Source of the DNA: Glebionis coronaria
Taxonomy: Eukaryota > Streptophyta > Magnoliopsida > Asterales > Asteraceae
Length of the DNA: 64,000 nucleotides
Reading direction: 5' to 3'
NCBI GenBank assembly: GCA_025667525.1
Contig: CM046879.1
Coordinates: 388,267,039 to 388,331,038, forward strand
Made by a program: the position numbers and the translations under genes. Each line of letters starts with the position of its first letter. The stretch's first letter is position 1. The notes below the pieces were generated by a model. That model was given only the letters and a program-made list of their open reading frames with translations, was not told the DNA's origin and did no database searches. Shown in pieces: positions 1 through 10,009 of the stretch.

Positions 1-1933
1 AACGTAGAGTAGATTTTCAATAGGTTAGGTTTAATTAAAAGGATGTTATAGTAGAGTTGAAGTGGAGGGGTGCCTTTCTTCGTCTTTTGGTGTTTGTTTC
101 AAGGGTTGCTCTCTCTCATTTCATGCTTGGAGCTTATGGAGGAGGCCCGTGTATCTGGTTCACTTCGATTAGTTTTTGCTATCGTGATATTCAAAACACT
201 TGTGCTTAAAATGAATACCCTTTAGTTGTCTCTTCCTTAACTTGGGTTAAGCAAAGTAATCAATGTAATAAGTGTAGGGGAGTTCACTCCAATGCTCTTA
301 AACATTGAGGACAATGTTTATCTTAAGTGTAGGGGAGACTTCTATCGAAGTGACCTTACCTAGACCATTGCCTTAACTTCATGATAATTGGGAAAATTGA
401 TTTTTCGATCATTTTTCAAATTTTTGATCTACTTTGGCCAACAAAAATATGCATTCATGATTTTTGCATCAATCATTTTTCTTAACACATTTGCATTGTA
501 TATATTTCTTCTCTTATTTTTCATCAAAATATATAAACAGGAAAAATAAAATAAAATATGGTTTTAACAAGTTTAGACTTCTTTGACATATTAGGCCCGC
601 CATGGATATTTTGACTCAACCCGAGTTTGCTTATTTTAGCACTCTCTAGCTAGTATCCTTAACCATGTAGTCCTTCATTGGTCTATTAGGCTAAGCTTCC
701 ACCAATTTCATTATTTGAAATTTTAAATTTGTGGAGAATGGGAAATGATAGAGTTGAAGCAAGTGTAAAAGGGCTAGATAGACTTCATGGAAATTACTTG
801 TGGCTAAACCCTTCTCTTCTCAACCTCTATTTTCTTCGCATGTATATAATTGTTAATAAATAATCAAGTACGGTTTTAATTGGTTCGTAATCTCTTATGC
901 ATTTTTGGCTAATCATTTATGGTTGATATGAGTACGTCTTAAGATTCTAAGTTAGCACGTTTTATGTGTACTAGACTTGTGTCATGCTCCATATTTAGCG
1001 GGTGTTTTTCCTTTTCTTCTTTTCAAATTTCTTTGTGAGGAATAAAGAAAAATAAGAGCGGCTTATGAAAAAAAATGAGTGGCTAGAAAAAAAAAAAGAA
1101 AAAAAAAAATAAAAAAAAAAAAAATAATGCAAGACTCCCAAGAGGGGCAGTGTGGTGTTAATTATAGTGACTATTGAGTTCCAATATTACCTTGACGGGT
1201 TGCGGGGATTCAATAGATTGCTCCAATCCAATATTACCTTGACGGGTTGCGGGGTTGAAGATCCAAAATCTCAAAAAGATGCGGATGTAAATTATTGCGT
1301 GAGTTTTATTTTTCTTTCCCTAGCGAGTGTGTAGTTACTTATGAAAGCATGACATGAGGATTTTACACATAAGGCGAATGACTTATTACTCTTAATACGG
1401 ACTTGTATTAATTGTGAGCGGTTTTTCAAGTAATGGATGAGAAGATTACTTAGGATTAAAACCGTGCTTCCTTATTTTCGGATTTTACATTTCTTATATT
1501 TCACACTTTAATAATGACAAATTTGCCCACAAGCAATTTGCTCAAATAATAACCGGTTCCACATTTAATTGTCATGAATAAGTTGATGCACTTTTTACTT
1601 GTGAATGCAATGATCCCATTTATAAGCTTGGTATTGGGAAAGTGAAACTTGAGGGTGATAAATGTCCATGGTACAAAAGCCCTAATCTAAGTCGATGATT
1701 TCTTTATGAGTTATTTCCATCAAAACCATTTCAATAAAAATCAAAAATATATAAATAGAATTGCTTTCTTTTGCATTGCATTGTACAAAATCAAAATCAT
1801 GCATCATATAGTGTAGAGTAGTATAGATGCATTCCATAATGGCCAAGGTTGGTTAATTATGAGAAAAGTGTAACTTGGTGCTTTAAAATGCTGCATTGCA
1901 TGAGGACATGGCAATGGTCAAGTGGAGGGGAGT
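1..1933 (+). mobile_element. Element A: 3' non-coding tail of an Athila-type Ty3/gypsy retrotransposon
   Basis: This is the part of element A between the end of pol (outside the window) and its 3' LTR. No open frame here looks like a protein. It holds two identical AAGTGTAGGGGAG purine tracts (270-282 and 325-337) on either side of a hairpin (299-320), a poly-A-rich stretch (about 1086-1126) and a 28-base direct repeat (1180-1207 and 1227-1254). The last 310 bases (about 1625-1933) are clearly similar to the interior of element L at 47867-48176, so A and L are relatives. It ends in a polypurine tract directly before an LTR start. The assignment rests on this layout and on the similarity to L and B, not on coding sequence. 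Confidence 0.8.
1920..1933 (+). other. Polypurine tract of element A
   Basis: AAGTGGAGGGGAGT lies directly upstream of the LTR start TGATAAGTGT. This is the usual position of the plus-strand primer of an LTR retrotransposon. It differs by one base from the two internal purine tracts at 270-282 and 325-337. Confidence 0.8.
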
Positions 1934-4350
1934 TGATAAGTGTGAAAACACTCATCAATAATGATCCAAATACCACTCAAAACACAGTCAAATACATTAT
2001 TTTAACTGTAAATTATCAGAATTACGTGTGTATTTTGTGTTTGTGTATTTTCAGGTAATATAGGTACATTTGGAACAAAGACGCGTTTTTAAGGGATTTA
2101 TTTGAAGAAAAGATGAAGAAAAGGATGAAAGAAATGTGCTTCAAAGTCTTATAACCATTTTGAAAAGAAATTTAAAAATAAAGGACCAAAAAGGCAATTA
2201 AGAGAAAAAGTTTATTACTTGGTCTCATTGACCAGACTTGGTCAAAACACATAACCAGATAATACGCGTCTTCTTCTTCTTCCCAACGCAAGAGAGAGAA
2301 AAGACGGTTATCTCTTTTTTACCTCTTAACCTGCAAACTCAATATCAAGGATGATCAAGAGAGTTTTAGCCAAAGTCTTCAACAGCAAAAATACTCCCCT
2401 CTTTCTTCCCTACATGGAGGTACAACTTAATTAGAGTAAAAGTCAAGGACAAAGAAAGCCCCAAATATCCGATTGAAGATGATGAAGAACGGGAACGAGT
2501 ATCCTCGTATTTTACACGTGTCATCCACTCATTGGATAGACCACGTCACCTCTTCCACACGGCGGCTATAAATAAGAGATGAAGGCCTCATTTTGCAACT
2601 GGTTAGCTAGGAGTAGATTAGCACATAGTTAGTTAGGAATTAGTTAGATTTTCTCTCTCAAAAGCTTTATGATTTTTTAGTTAGAATTTCAGTTAGAATC
2701 GGTTGAGATTAGTTAATATTGTTGTAACTGATTACTTTTACTGCCATTAATGAAATCCATTTTACATTCTTCAAACTTTCTTAATACTCTTTGGATTCCT
2801 GTTCTTCTTTTACTGTTACTAATCGAGTTGTTATGCAGTTTATATCGGACTTCTTTTTCTGCCGTGGATATTGCCTTCTTGTTTTGATAGTTAGATGATT
2901 CGTGATAGGAATTAAGGGGAAATGAATTGATTTGATTAGCTGAAGTTTTATTTGGTTAGAATATTGGTTTTGATTTCGAGTTTCTAAAAGCTTTTCTTTT
3001 AAAAAAAAAAGATTTTCAGCTTATTAGCAATAAGCTCATAAGCTCCAAAAGCTTATGAGAAGTTTTTTTGTAAGTCAAGTTTTTTTTTAAGAAGATTGTT
3101 CATGGTTAAAAAGTTAGATTGTTCATTCGAGTTGGAATTAATTGAGTAGATCAAGTAGATTTAAATCTCGAGATTGACATTAAAATTAGGATGCAAGTTT
3201 TGAGATTCAGTTCAGAATGATTGCTATCAGTTTCGTTTAAAAGCTTATTGGTAGTTCGTGATTGATTCAGGTCGAGGATTATTTCAGCTTTAGCTTAATA
3301 TCAGCTTTTGGTTTGCTTCTTGAGTCTCAGTTTGTTAATACTAGATGCTACTGTTAGGATAGAGTATACCAGCTTTTGATTCAGATTGAAATTAGTTTGT
3401 TTAGGATTCGGATTAGTTACTGTTTAACGACAATAAAAAATGAAGAACTTGTCCAGTTTTCCTCGTTTGTTATCAGTTTTTGCAGGTTTGAATTGGAAGG
3501 TCTTGTTTGGTTCTTGTTTGCTTGTTCTTGATTGTTTTGCAGGACTAATTTGGCAGATTAAAAAATCGAAAGTTAGAAATTGGTGGTGTTTGTTTTAAAC
3601 CGGCTCAGCGCCGCGTTTTTCGCCAACAACGGACTGGCTTCGGATGTGTCGGTTAAGCAATTGTTATATTTTCTGCATTTTAGTGTAAAGATTGCTTATT
3701 AGTTCGATTTAAATGTTTAATAACTGCCTTTGCTACTCATATGTTTTAGATTGTTACTGAATTTGCATTATCTGTATGTGAGGAATCATTTTAGTTCAAG
3801 AAATAGTAAAAGTCGATTTTAGTCCCTCATTTAGATACTTCTCATTTCAGTTACGGTCCTCAGTTAGGGGAGTCTGTTAAATAAATTTCAGTTTTAGTCC
3901 TTACCGTTATCTTCCTGCTGGGCTAGTTGATTTGTTGGGCTTACTTCATTTTAATGGACCTTTAGGATTTTGTAGAGTTAGATATACGTTTTACTAATAT
4001 TTGATAGTTTTAATTTGAGTTACATTTTTAGCTTTCATTAAAAATGTATTTTTAGTTTTGTAAAAAAAATCGTATTAGTCTTATATTTTGTATTTTGCAA
4101 TTTTATATTTGTAGTATAACTTGAATTTTACTTTTAAATTTCGTACATTTAAATGTGAATTTTACTAAATGTTTTAGTTAGTACATATACGTAGCTAGAT
4201 ATTATTTTTATCTTTTTGAATGCTTTGTGCTAATTAGAAATAGATACCAAACAAATTTGTATAACCAAAAACAATCAAGTCTTTGCTTAAAAACGTTATA
4301 TCAATTCGAATCGAGCTGAGAAGACAACTAGACTAAAAAACGAAATATTA
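1934..4350 (+). repeat. 3' LTR of element A
   Basis: The LTR starts with TGATAAGTGT after the polypurine tract. Its first 24 bases (1934-1957) form a hairpin with 9 of 10 paired positions. A TATA box (TATAAATA) is at 2567-2574. Positions 3015-3062 hold several copies of AGCTTATT/AAGCTCATAAGC. The last 80 bases resemble the end of element L's LTR (ACCAAAAACAAT, then GAGCTGAGAA). The exact 3' end is uncertain: TCA or CA ends are possible between about 4326 and 4357, because the neighbouring B sequence begins with nearly the same bases. No coding capacity is seen. Confidence 0.75.
2567..2574 (+). promoter_or_regulatory. TATA box of element A LTR
   Basis: TATAAATA sits 634 bases into the LTR, after a GC-richer stretch (CACGTCACC, GGCGGC) and before a pyrimidine-rich leader. 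Assigned by motif and position only. Confidence 0.55.
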
Positions 4351-4410
4351 GTCCTTCAATATTGAATAATTGACACTTTAAACCTTTGTATCTTCATAAT
4401 TACAAGATTG

Positions 4411-4630
4411 GTCCCTAAAGTTTCCAAATTATAAAAGGGCCCTCCACTTTGAAGAATTGGCAAATTTAGTCCCTCAACAAAACTAAATTGTCAAAATTAG
4501 TCCTCCTCAAATTCAAACATATCATGAAGGCCTTCAAGTTACAAGAAATTACAATTTTGGTCCTTTAAAAATGTCAAATTACAAAAAGGACCCTTAACTT
4601 TGAAGAAATGGCAAAAATGGTCCCTCAAGA
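4411..4630 (+). repeat. Degenerate tandem duplication (~145-base unit) in B 5' LTR
   Basis: The block at about 4411-4480 (TTGGTCCCTAAAG, then AAAGGGCCCTCCACTTTGAAG, then TTAGTCCCTCAA) recurs at about 4556-4630 (TTGGTCCTTTAAA, then AAAGGACCCTTAACTTTGAAG, then TGGTCCCTCAA). The second unit lies in the segment missing from the 3' LTR. Confidence 0.65.
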
Positions 4631-5446
4631 ATTATGACTTGTCAATTTTAGTCCTCCAAGAAGTCAACCATACAAGTCATGACCATTATCATTGAAGAAA
4701 ATGCCAAATCAGCCCTTCAAGAATCAAGAATTAGCAAGTAATACCCCTAAAATCACTTTACAAAACTTTTTGGGGCAGAAGTGTGAAGTTGGAAACTTAA
4801 AATACAAAGAAAATCTGAATTGTGCATGTTTAAACCAAATTAGCAAACAAAGAAGAAATGAGGGGTTTAATTTGGCAGACATACAAACTTACCTAGACCA
4901 ACCATCTCAAGCCACGTGCCCCACTCACCCAATTCATCCAATCACAACACTCCTTTTGTCCACCTCATCAATCCACTTAACCCGGTTTATTTATTAAATA
5001 AACTTGGCACCTTAACACAAATTTAAACTTAACCCACCCTTAATCTGGATTAAACTAAACACTATTCAGCCAAGAACATGAATTGGGCATTTGTTATTTA
5101 TTAAGAATTAATCATTAATCTTTTCAAGACTAGTGATTAAGGGTCTTATAAACACATCCCAACCTTAAAAACCAATGCTACATCACTATCTTGCTCACAT
5201 GTTGAACCCCCTTCACAAGGTTTTGAAGAAAAAGCCAAAATGGTGCCAGTAAATCTACCACTCACATTCAGCTTTCATCTTAAGCTTCATTGTGAGCCTT
5301 TGGATTCATTTTCACCTTGCCAACTCATGCAAAATGCCAAATTCAGTCACATGATCAAGATATATTCAAAACCATCAAGGGCATATCTGGAACTTCATTA
5401 GCTAGGGTTTTACGTTTTTTATGCATTCACTAGTTCACTTGTAGCC

Positions 5447-5454
5447 TATATAAG
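5447..5454 (+). promoter_or_regulatory. TATA box of B 5' LTR
   Basis: TATATAAG after GTAGCC. The same motif in the same context is at 52721-52728 in the 3' LTR, so it is kept in both copies. It is the likely U3 promoter of element B. Confidence 0.6.
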
Positions 5455-6813
5455 GCATATGATGTGCAACATTTTCACTTGCTCATGAATTTTTCCTAGT
5501 TCACATTTCTGTAAATCTCATTTTCATATTAATGAAGTGTGTTTGAATTTTGTGAAGAAAAGTCCAAGTGCCAATCTTATATCTGCTTGTTATTGTTGTA
5601 TGTTAACTAATCTTGAATCCAAAAACCTGTTTTTAAAGGAGTGTGCAAAAGTTTGCATATTTTCCTTAAATCTTGATATTTTGCTAAGTCTTATTCAAAC
5701 CTTGGAATTTATAGGCTATAAGTGATCTATACACCCTGATAAGGAGCTTATCAAGGTGTTTTGAGCTTATAGTTTGGGGATAATCAAGAGTGGGGAATAA
5801 AGGTTGCATTAATCAAGTTTACCTCTTTTTCTAATTTTGATATTTTTGCTTCTAACTTTGTTCCATCTTAGCATCTTGATATTGTAATCTTGTGCTTGTT
5901 CTTGCTAGCACATAAGCACAAACATACGTGGGTATGGATGTACATCCATGATGTTTGAACCCTTAATCTCAAAATCTGTTGAAAAATTGGATATATGTGA
6001 TATTTGTGTTCTGCTATTATATGTGTTGTTCTTGGGCTCCAAATCTTGTTGAATCTGTTCATGTTTGATGTTTTGATGCTTATGTATGCATGTGCTAACC
6101 TAATTCCTTCTCTTGATTCGAAAATCTTCTTTTGAAATTATTAAGGGGTGTTTGGGTTAACTGCATATTGTAGTTATAGAGTTATTGGTTAAGTGTTTGC
6201 TATTGTATCTTGCTTGTTCTTGTTTAAGAAGTGTAAGAGAGTGGATATCTGCAAGTTATCTGCTTTTGAACACCTAAATCAAACATTTGCTCATAAAATC
6301 TTGATTAAGTGATATTTTGACTTGTGATTTGGTGCACACATTGTTCTAGGCTTAGACTTAGGATAAAAAGTGATAAATCATACTCAACATAACCTATCTA
6401 AGAGATTTGAGTGTTTGAATTTGGCTGTGTGGTCAAGTATATCAGCAAGTGTTCATGACTGAACGATCTTAGTTCATCAGTAACTTTTTGGTGCTTGAAT
6501 CTTGATCTAGACCTTGAACCATTGCATGAAACCTGTTTAAATCTATTCATTTGAATTTATTAAAGCTTGTGTATGCATTTGGTGCAATTTGGTTGGCTGA
6601 TTTTTGCTAAAACTGCTTATTGAGTGAAATCTGCTTATTGTTCATGTCTATGACTGATCTGGTGCTTAACTGAATTAACTGCACTAATTGGCTTATTGTG
6701 ATTGTGATTCCTTTGTTGTTTCTGACTCCTTGTGATTCACTGATCACAAGGGTGCCTTGTTTGTAACTTGATTCCAAAAAAAAGACACTAAAGACAAATA
6801 GTCAATTAAGTCA

Positions 6814-6838
6814 AGCAGTGGGAAAAGTTCCCACTGCT
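6814..6838 (+). other. Perfect 11-bp hairpin in B 5' LTR
   Basis: AGCAGTGGGAA, a 3-base loop AAG, then TTCCCACTGCT. It is identical in the 3' LTR at 54087-54111. It is kept with a different loop in the related solo LTR F at 21371-21401. Confidence 0.75.
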
Positions 6839-8324
6839 CAACAACCAAAACTAGCCCCTGCTAGTGTAATTTTGCATTCAGCTTATTAATAAGCCACATT
6901 GACTTATCCAGACTTGCAACAACTTACTTTTTGTAATAGATCTTCATCATTTGACCCATTTATTTGATCTGGAGCTTATTGGACCTTGGCTTTGACTTTT
7001 CACTAGAAAACTCATAAAGTTAACTTTTAATTAAGTGCTTATCTGCTTATTATAGCTTATTGAAAAACATTTTGTTGATTAAGCTTAGTTAAGTCATTTA
7101 AAAGCTTTTGAAACTTGAATCAGCTCTTGGGGTGGCCTAGAACTCGAAAACGACTATTTTGTCGTTTTGTGAAGATAGCTTTTAGCTTATTCAGGCTTAC
7201 TCCTTGTGCTTATTTCAAATTTCTTTTTATAGATCTCTTAAGTAACTCAAAAGAAGCTTGTGTGTCTAATTTGAGCTTATGGCATCAGCTTATAGCTTAA
7301 TGGGCCAAAAAGCCCATTAAGAATAAGCTGCTTTGAAATAAGCTAGCTTAAACACATTTTCAGCTTTTCGGTCTTCAGAGTTTTGTCTTTAAAATCAAAT
7401 TTTGAGTCAGGTATGAGCTTTTGGGCTTAATTGGACAACATTTTGCTAATTGGGCCTATTTGAGCCCATTAAGGGGACTGTTTGGACTTTTGGCCCATTT
7501 CTAGGCCCAATAGGGGTATTTTTGTAATTTTAACTTCATTTCTGTGTTTGTTTGGTTAAAATAAGCTAGTTTGCAACTTTTTAGAATATTTTATAAATTT
7601 TGGATTTTTAATATTATTTTTTTATTATTTTATTATTATTTTATTATTAAAAATTAAAATTTAGATTTTTCAAGTTTTTATATTTTTATTAGGTTAAATA
7701 CATTAAGTTAGGAATTTTACAATTTTTAGAATTTTTTATTGTCAATAGATTAATTTTTAGAATTATTTTAAGTTTAAATAGTTTTTAATTGTTTTTAAAT
7801 AGTTTTAATTAATTTTAAAATTTTCAAAAATAGTTTTAAAATTAATTAAGTCATTTTAGAGGTTTGAAATTGAAAAAATCTCATTTTGGGCTTTTTGTTA
7901 ATTAAATTGATTTTTTGGGCTTTAATTAGCATTAAAAAATTATTATTTAATTAAATAAAAGGTTCGAGCGATTTTTGATTTTTTGTAAACTCTAATTACA
8001 TTTTTTAGGATTTATTGCAATTTTCTAGGAATTTTTAGGGTAAATTTTAATTTTGTCACTTTTTACGGTTTTACGTGTACGACATTTCGTCTTAGTTTAA
8101 TTCGTCATCGTAACCGTCATTCTCTTCTAATCTCTCTTCTATTTTCTTTTCTCTTCTCATAAATATAATCACCAACCATTAATCAATTCTTAACACAACG
8201 CACTAGCCTCCTTGAGAACGATCCCCACTTTGGGTCATAACTTGTGGTTTTCCTAAACTACTTGTGTACTTACCCTAATTACCTTTGTTTTCCTAAACAA
8301 AGTGTAAAAACTCAACCATCACTT

Positions 8325-8342
8325 TGGCGCTGCTGCCGGGGA
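8325..8342 (+). other. Primer-binding site of element B (tRNA-Asp type)
   Basis: TGGCGCTGCTGCCGGGGA begins three bases after the LTR end. It is close to the TGGCGCCGTTGCCGGGG site known for Athila and Tat elements and assigned there to tRNA-Asp. It fixes the LTR boundary and the plus orientation. Confidence 0.88.
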
Positions 8343-9068
8343 GGCGTGTTGTGTTTTGATTTGGCAATTGTTGTTTATACATATAGCCATATTAGTATTT
8401 GTATTAGTAGCACTCTACTAATACGTATTATCGGTTTTCGTTTTTTGTGTGAATACTATTACTATATTGTATACGTATAACAATAAATTCACAAGTACTC
8501 CAAAAGTGTGAAAACACAACCTTGACTTGGGAGGTCATTACCCAATCATTGTATTCGAATCTCAAACCAAAAGAAAAAGGCAAAAATAGATAAATACTTT
8601 CGTGAAGCTCGATTTTGAAAAATACAAACTATAAGGTGGGTATAAGGCGGGTATTATAAAATATACCCTAAGGAAAAAGGCTCTTAAGTGCTTCGCGCCG
8701 CCTCGTTTCCCCGCTTGCTTGTGAGTGTTTTGATATTAAAAGCTAATCGAGGGTTTTTCCGCCTAAAGTATTATCAAGTATCATATATACTTTCTTGGTT
8801 TTATTTGATTAAATCCTCTTGAACGTTTTGGTGTTCCACCAACGTTCTAAAGTCATCGAAGGCGTTCACTTCACGTGATCGTTTTCATTCCTTGAGGCTT
8901 CTTTAATCAAGAGATTTGATTAATGAGGAGATTTGTAGATTTTTTTCTACTTAATACAATCACAAAAATCCTAAAAAGTAAAAACAATCAAAAACCACAA
9001 AAAATTGGAAAAATACAAAACACCAAAAAGAATCTTCTTTGCTCATCCCCTCGTTGTACGTGACGTTT
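8343..9068 (+). other. Untranslated leader of element B
   Basis: About 725 bases lie between the primer site and the chosen gag start. Several short frames are present but none has protein-like features. A perfect 10-bp hairpin (GTATTAGTAG, CACT, CTACTAATAC) is at 8401-8424. The stretch 8940-9035 is A-rich, as is common before gag in these elements. Confidence 0.7.
8401..8424 (+). other. Leader hairpin of element B
   Basis: GTATTAGTAG and CTACTAATAC pair perfectly around the loop CACT, about 60 bases after the primer site. This is where LTR elements often keep dimerisation or packaging structures. The role is not established here. Confidence 0.6.
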
Positions 9069-10009
9069 ATGCAAACCCGCAACCAAGCAAGACGTACACG
9101 TAAACGTAGAAAACGAAAGGAGTCAACACCTACTCCTAATCTTTCTAGTGAGGAGTCTCCTATTGACGAACCTATCGTAAGAGAAGAACCAACCATGGCG
9201 AATCGAACTATGATGGAGTTACTTCAAGCACCCACCGAGGGTTATGGAGAGGCTATTGTGATTCCCGCTATCCTTGCGGAGAATTTTGAAGTGAAAACCG
9301 GTTTGTTGTCGATGATCCAAAACAACAAATTCCGTGGTGATGAAAAGGACAACCCGCACAACCATATCCGCCAATTCAATCATCTTACCGCCACTTATAA
9401 ATTTAAGGATGTTGCTAATGACTCGATTAAGATGATGCTTTTCCGTATTCCTTAGCGGGGCCCGCTAAAATTTGGTTAGAGAAAGAGCCACCCAATTCTA
9501 TATTGACGTGGAAGGATCTCGTTTCTAAGTTTGTGAACCAATTTTTCCCGCCCTCTAAGACTACGCATTTGAAAAACGAGATTTCAAAATTTTCACAAGA
9601 ATTTAATGAGAGTTTTTCAACAGCTTGGAATAGGTTTAAGGAAATGTTAGATGAGTGTCCTCGTCACGGTTTTTCCGACTTGCATCAAATTGACACGTTT
9701 TACAATGGACTTAATGATCATGAAAGGGATTATCTAAATGCCGCCACGGGTGGTAATTTTTTGTGTAAAACGGTTGAGGAAGCGTTGTTGATAATTGATA
9801 ATAGATCTAAGGTGTATAGTCCTCGTAACACATCGAGTGTTCGTAAGGCTTCGTCTTCGGCTTCACCTTCTTTGTCTAATACCATCGATGCTTGCGAAAT
9901 TGAGGCGAGCTTGGAAAACAAAATCTTTGATAAGCTTAAAGGACTTTTAATTGAATTCAAAGTTGGAGAAAAAAGTGCTCCCGCTACGGCTAAAGCGGTT
10001 GTGGTTTCA
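9069..10009 (+). pseudogene. gag: Element B gag, N-terminal part (frameshifted, cut by D)
   Basis: Encodes the capsid-like retrotransposon Gag domain of an Athila-type element. The first frame begins with a basic stretch (MQTRNQARRTRKRRKRK) and runs through the region around NPHNHIRQFNHLTATYKFKDV. I chose 9069 rather than the upstream ATG at 9039 because Gag proteins of this group start near such a basic N terminus. A one-base loss near 9445 shifts the frame. The reading resumes with LAGPAKIWLEKEPPNSIL and FVNQFFPPSKTT, which match the Gag of element E (EGQARHWLAKEPPQSIL, FINYFFPPSRTT). The frame is then cut at 10009 by element D, just before the zinc knuckle that resumes at 38471. Downstream residues in the same frame belong to D's LTR. 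Non-functional. Confidence 0.88.

Larger units (their letters stand above)
4351..8321 (+). repeat. 5' LTR of element B (first ~250 bases missing)
   Basis: It matches the 3' LTR (51840-55483) along its whole visible length and ends in AACTCAACCATCA just before the primer site. The first 250 or so bases, present in the 3' LTR, are absent because element A intervenes at about 4351. A TATA box is at 5447-5454 and a perfect 11-bp hairpin at 6814-6838. The 3' half (6590-7330) is dense in AGCTTATT. The stretch 7560-8060 is very AT-rich. Two segments (about 4543-4765 and 8090-8200) have no counterpart in the 3' LTR. Short open frames such as 5537-5725 and 7115-7300 recur in the 3' LTR but show no protein features. 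Confidence 0.88.

Noticed and set aside
4326..4357. Exact end of A's LTR and its target duplication
   Set aside because: Several CA or TCA ends are possible, B's own sequence at the break is nearly the same as the candidate end, and the partner duplication lies outside the window, so no single boundary is supported.
8325..8342. tRNA gene fragment at the primer sites (8325, 60092, 24156)
   Set aside because: Only the 12-18 bases complementary to a tRNA 3' end are present; no cloverleaf can be formed around them.
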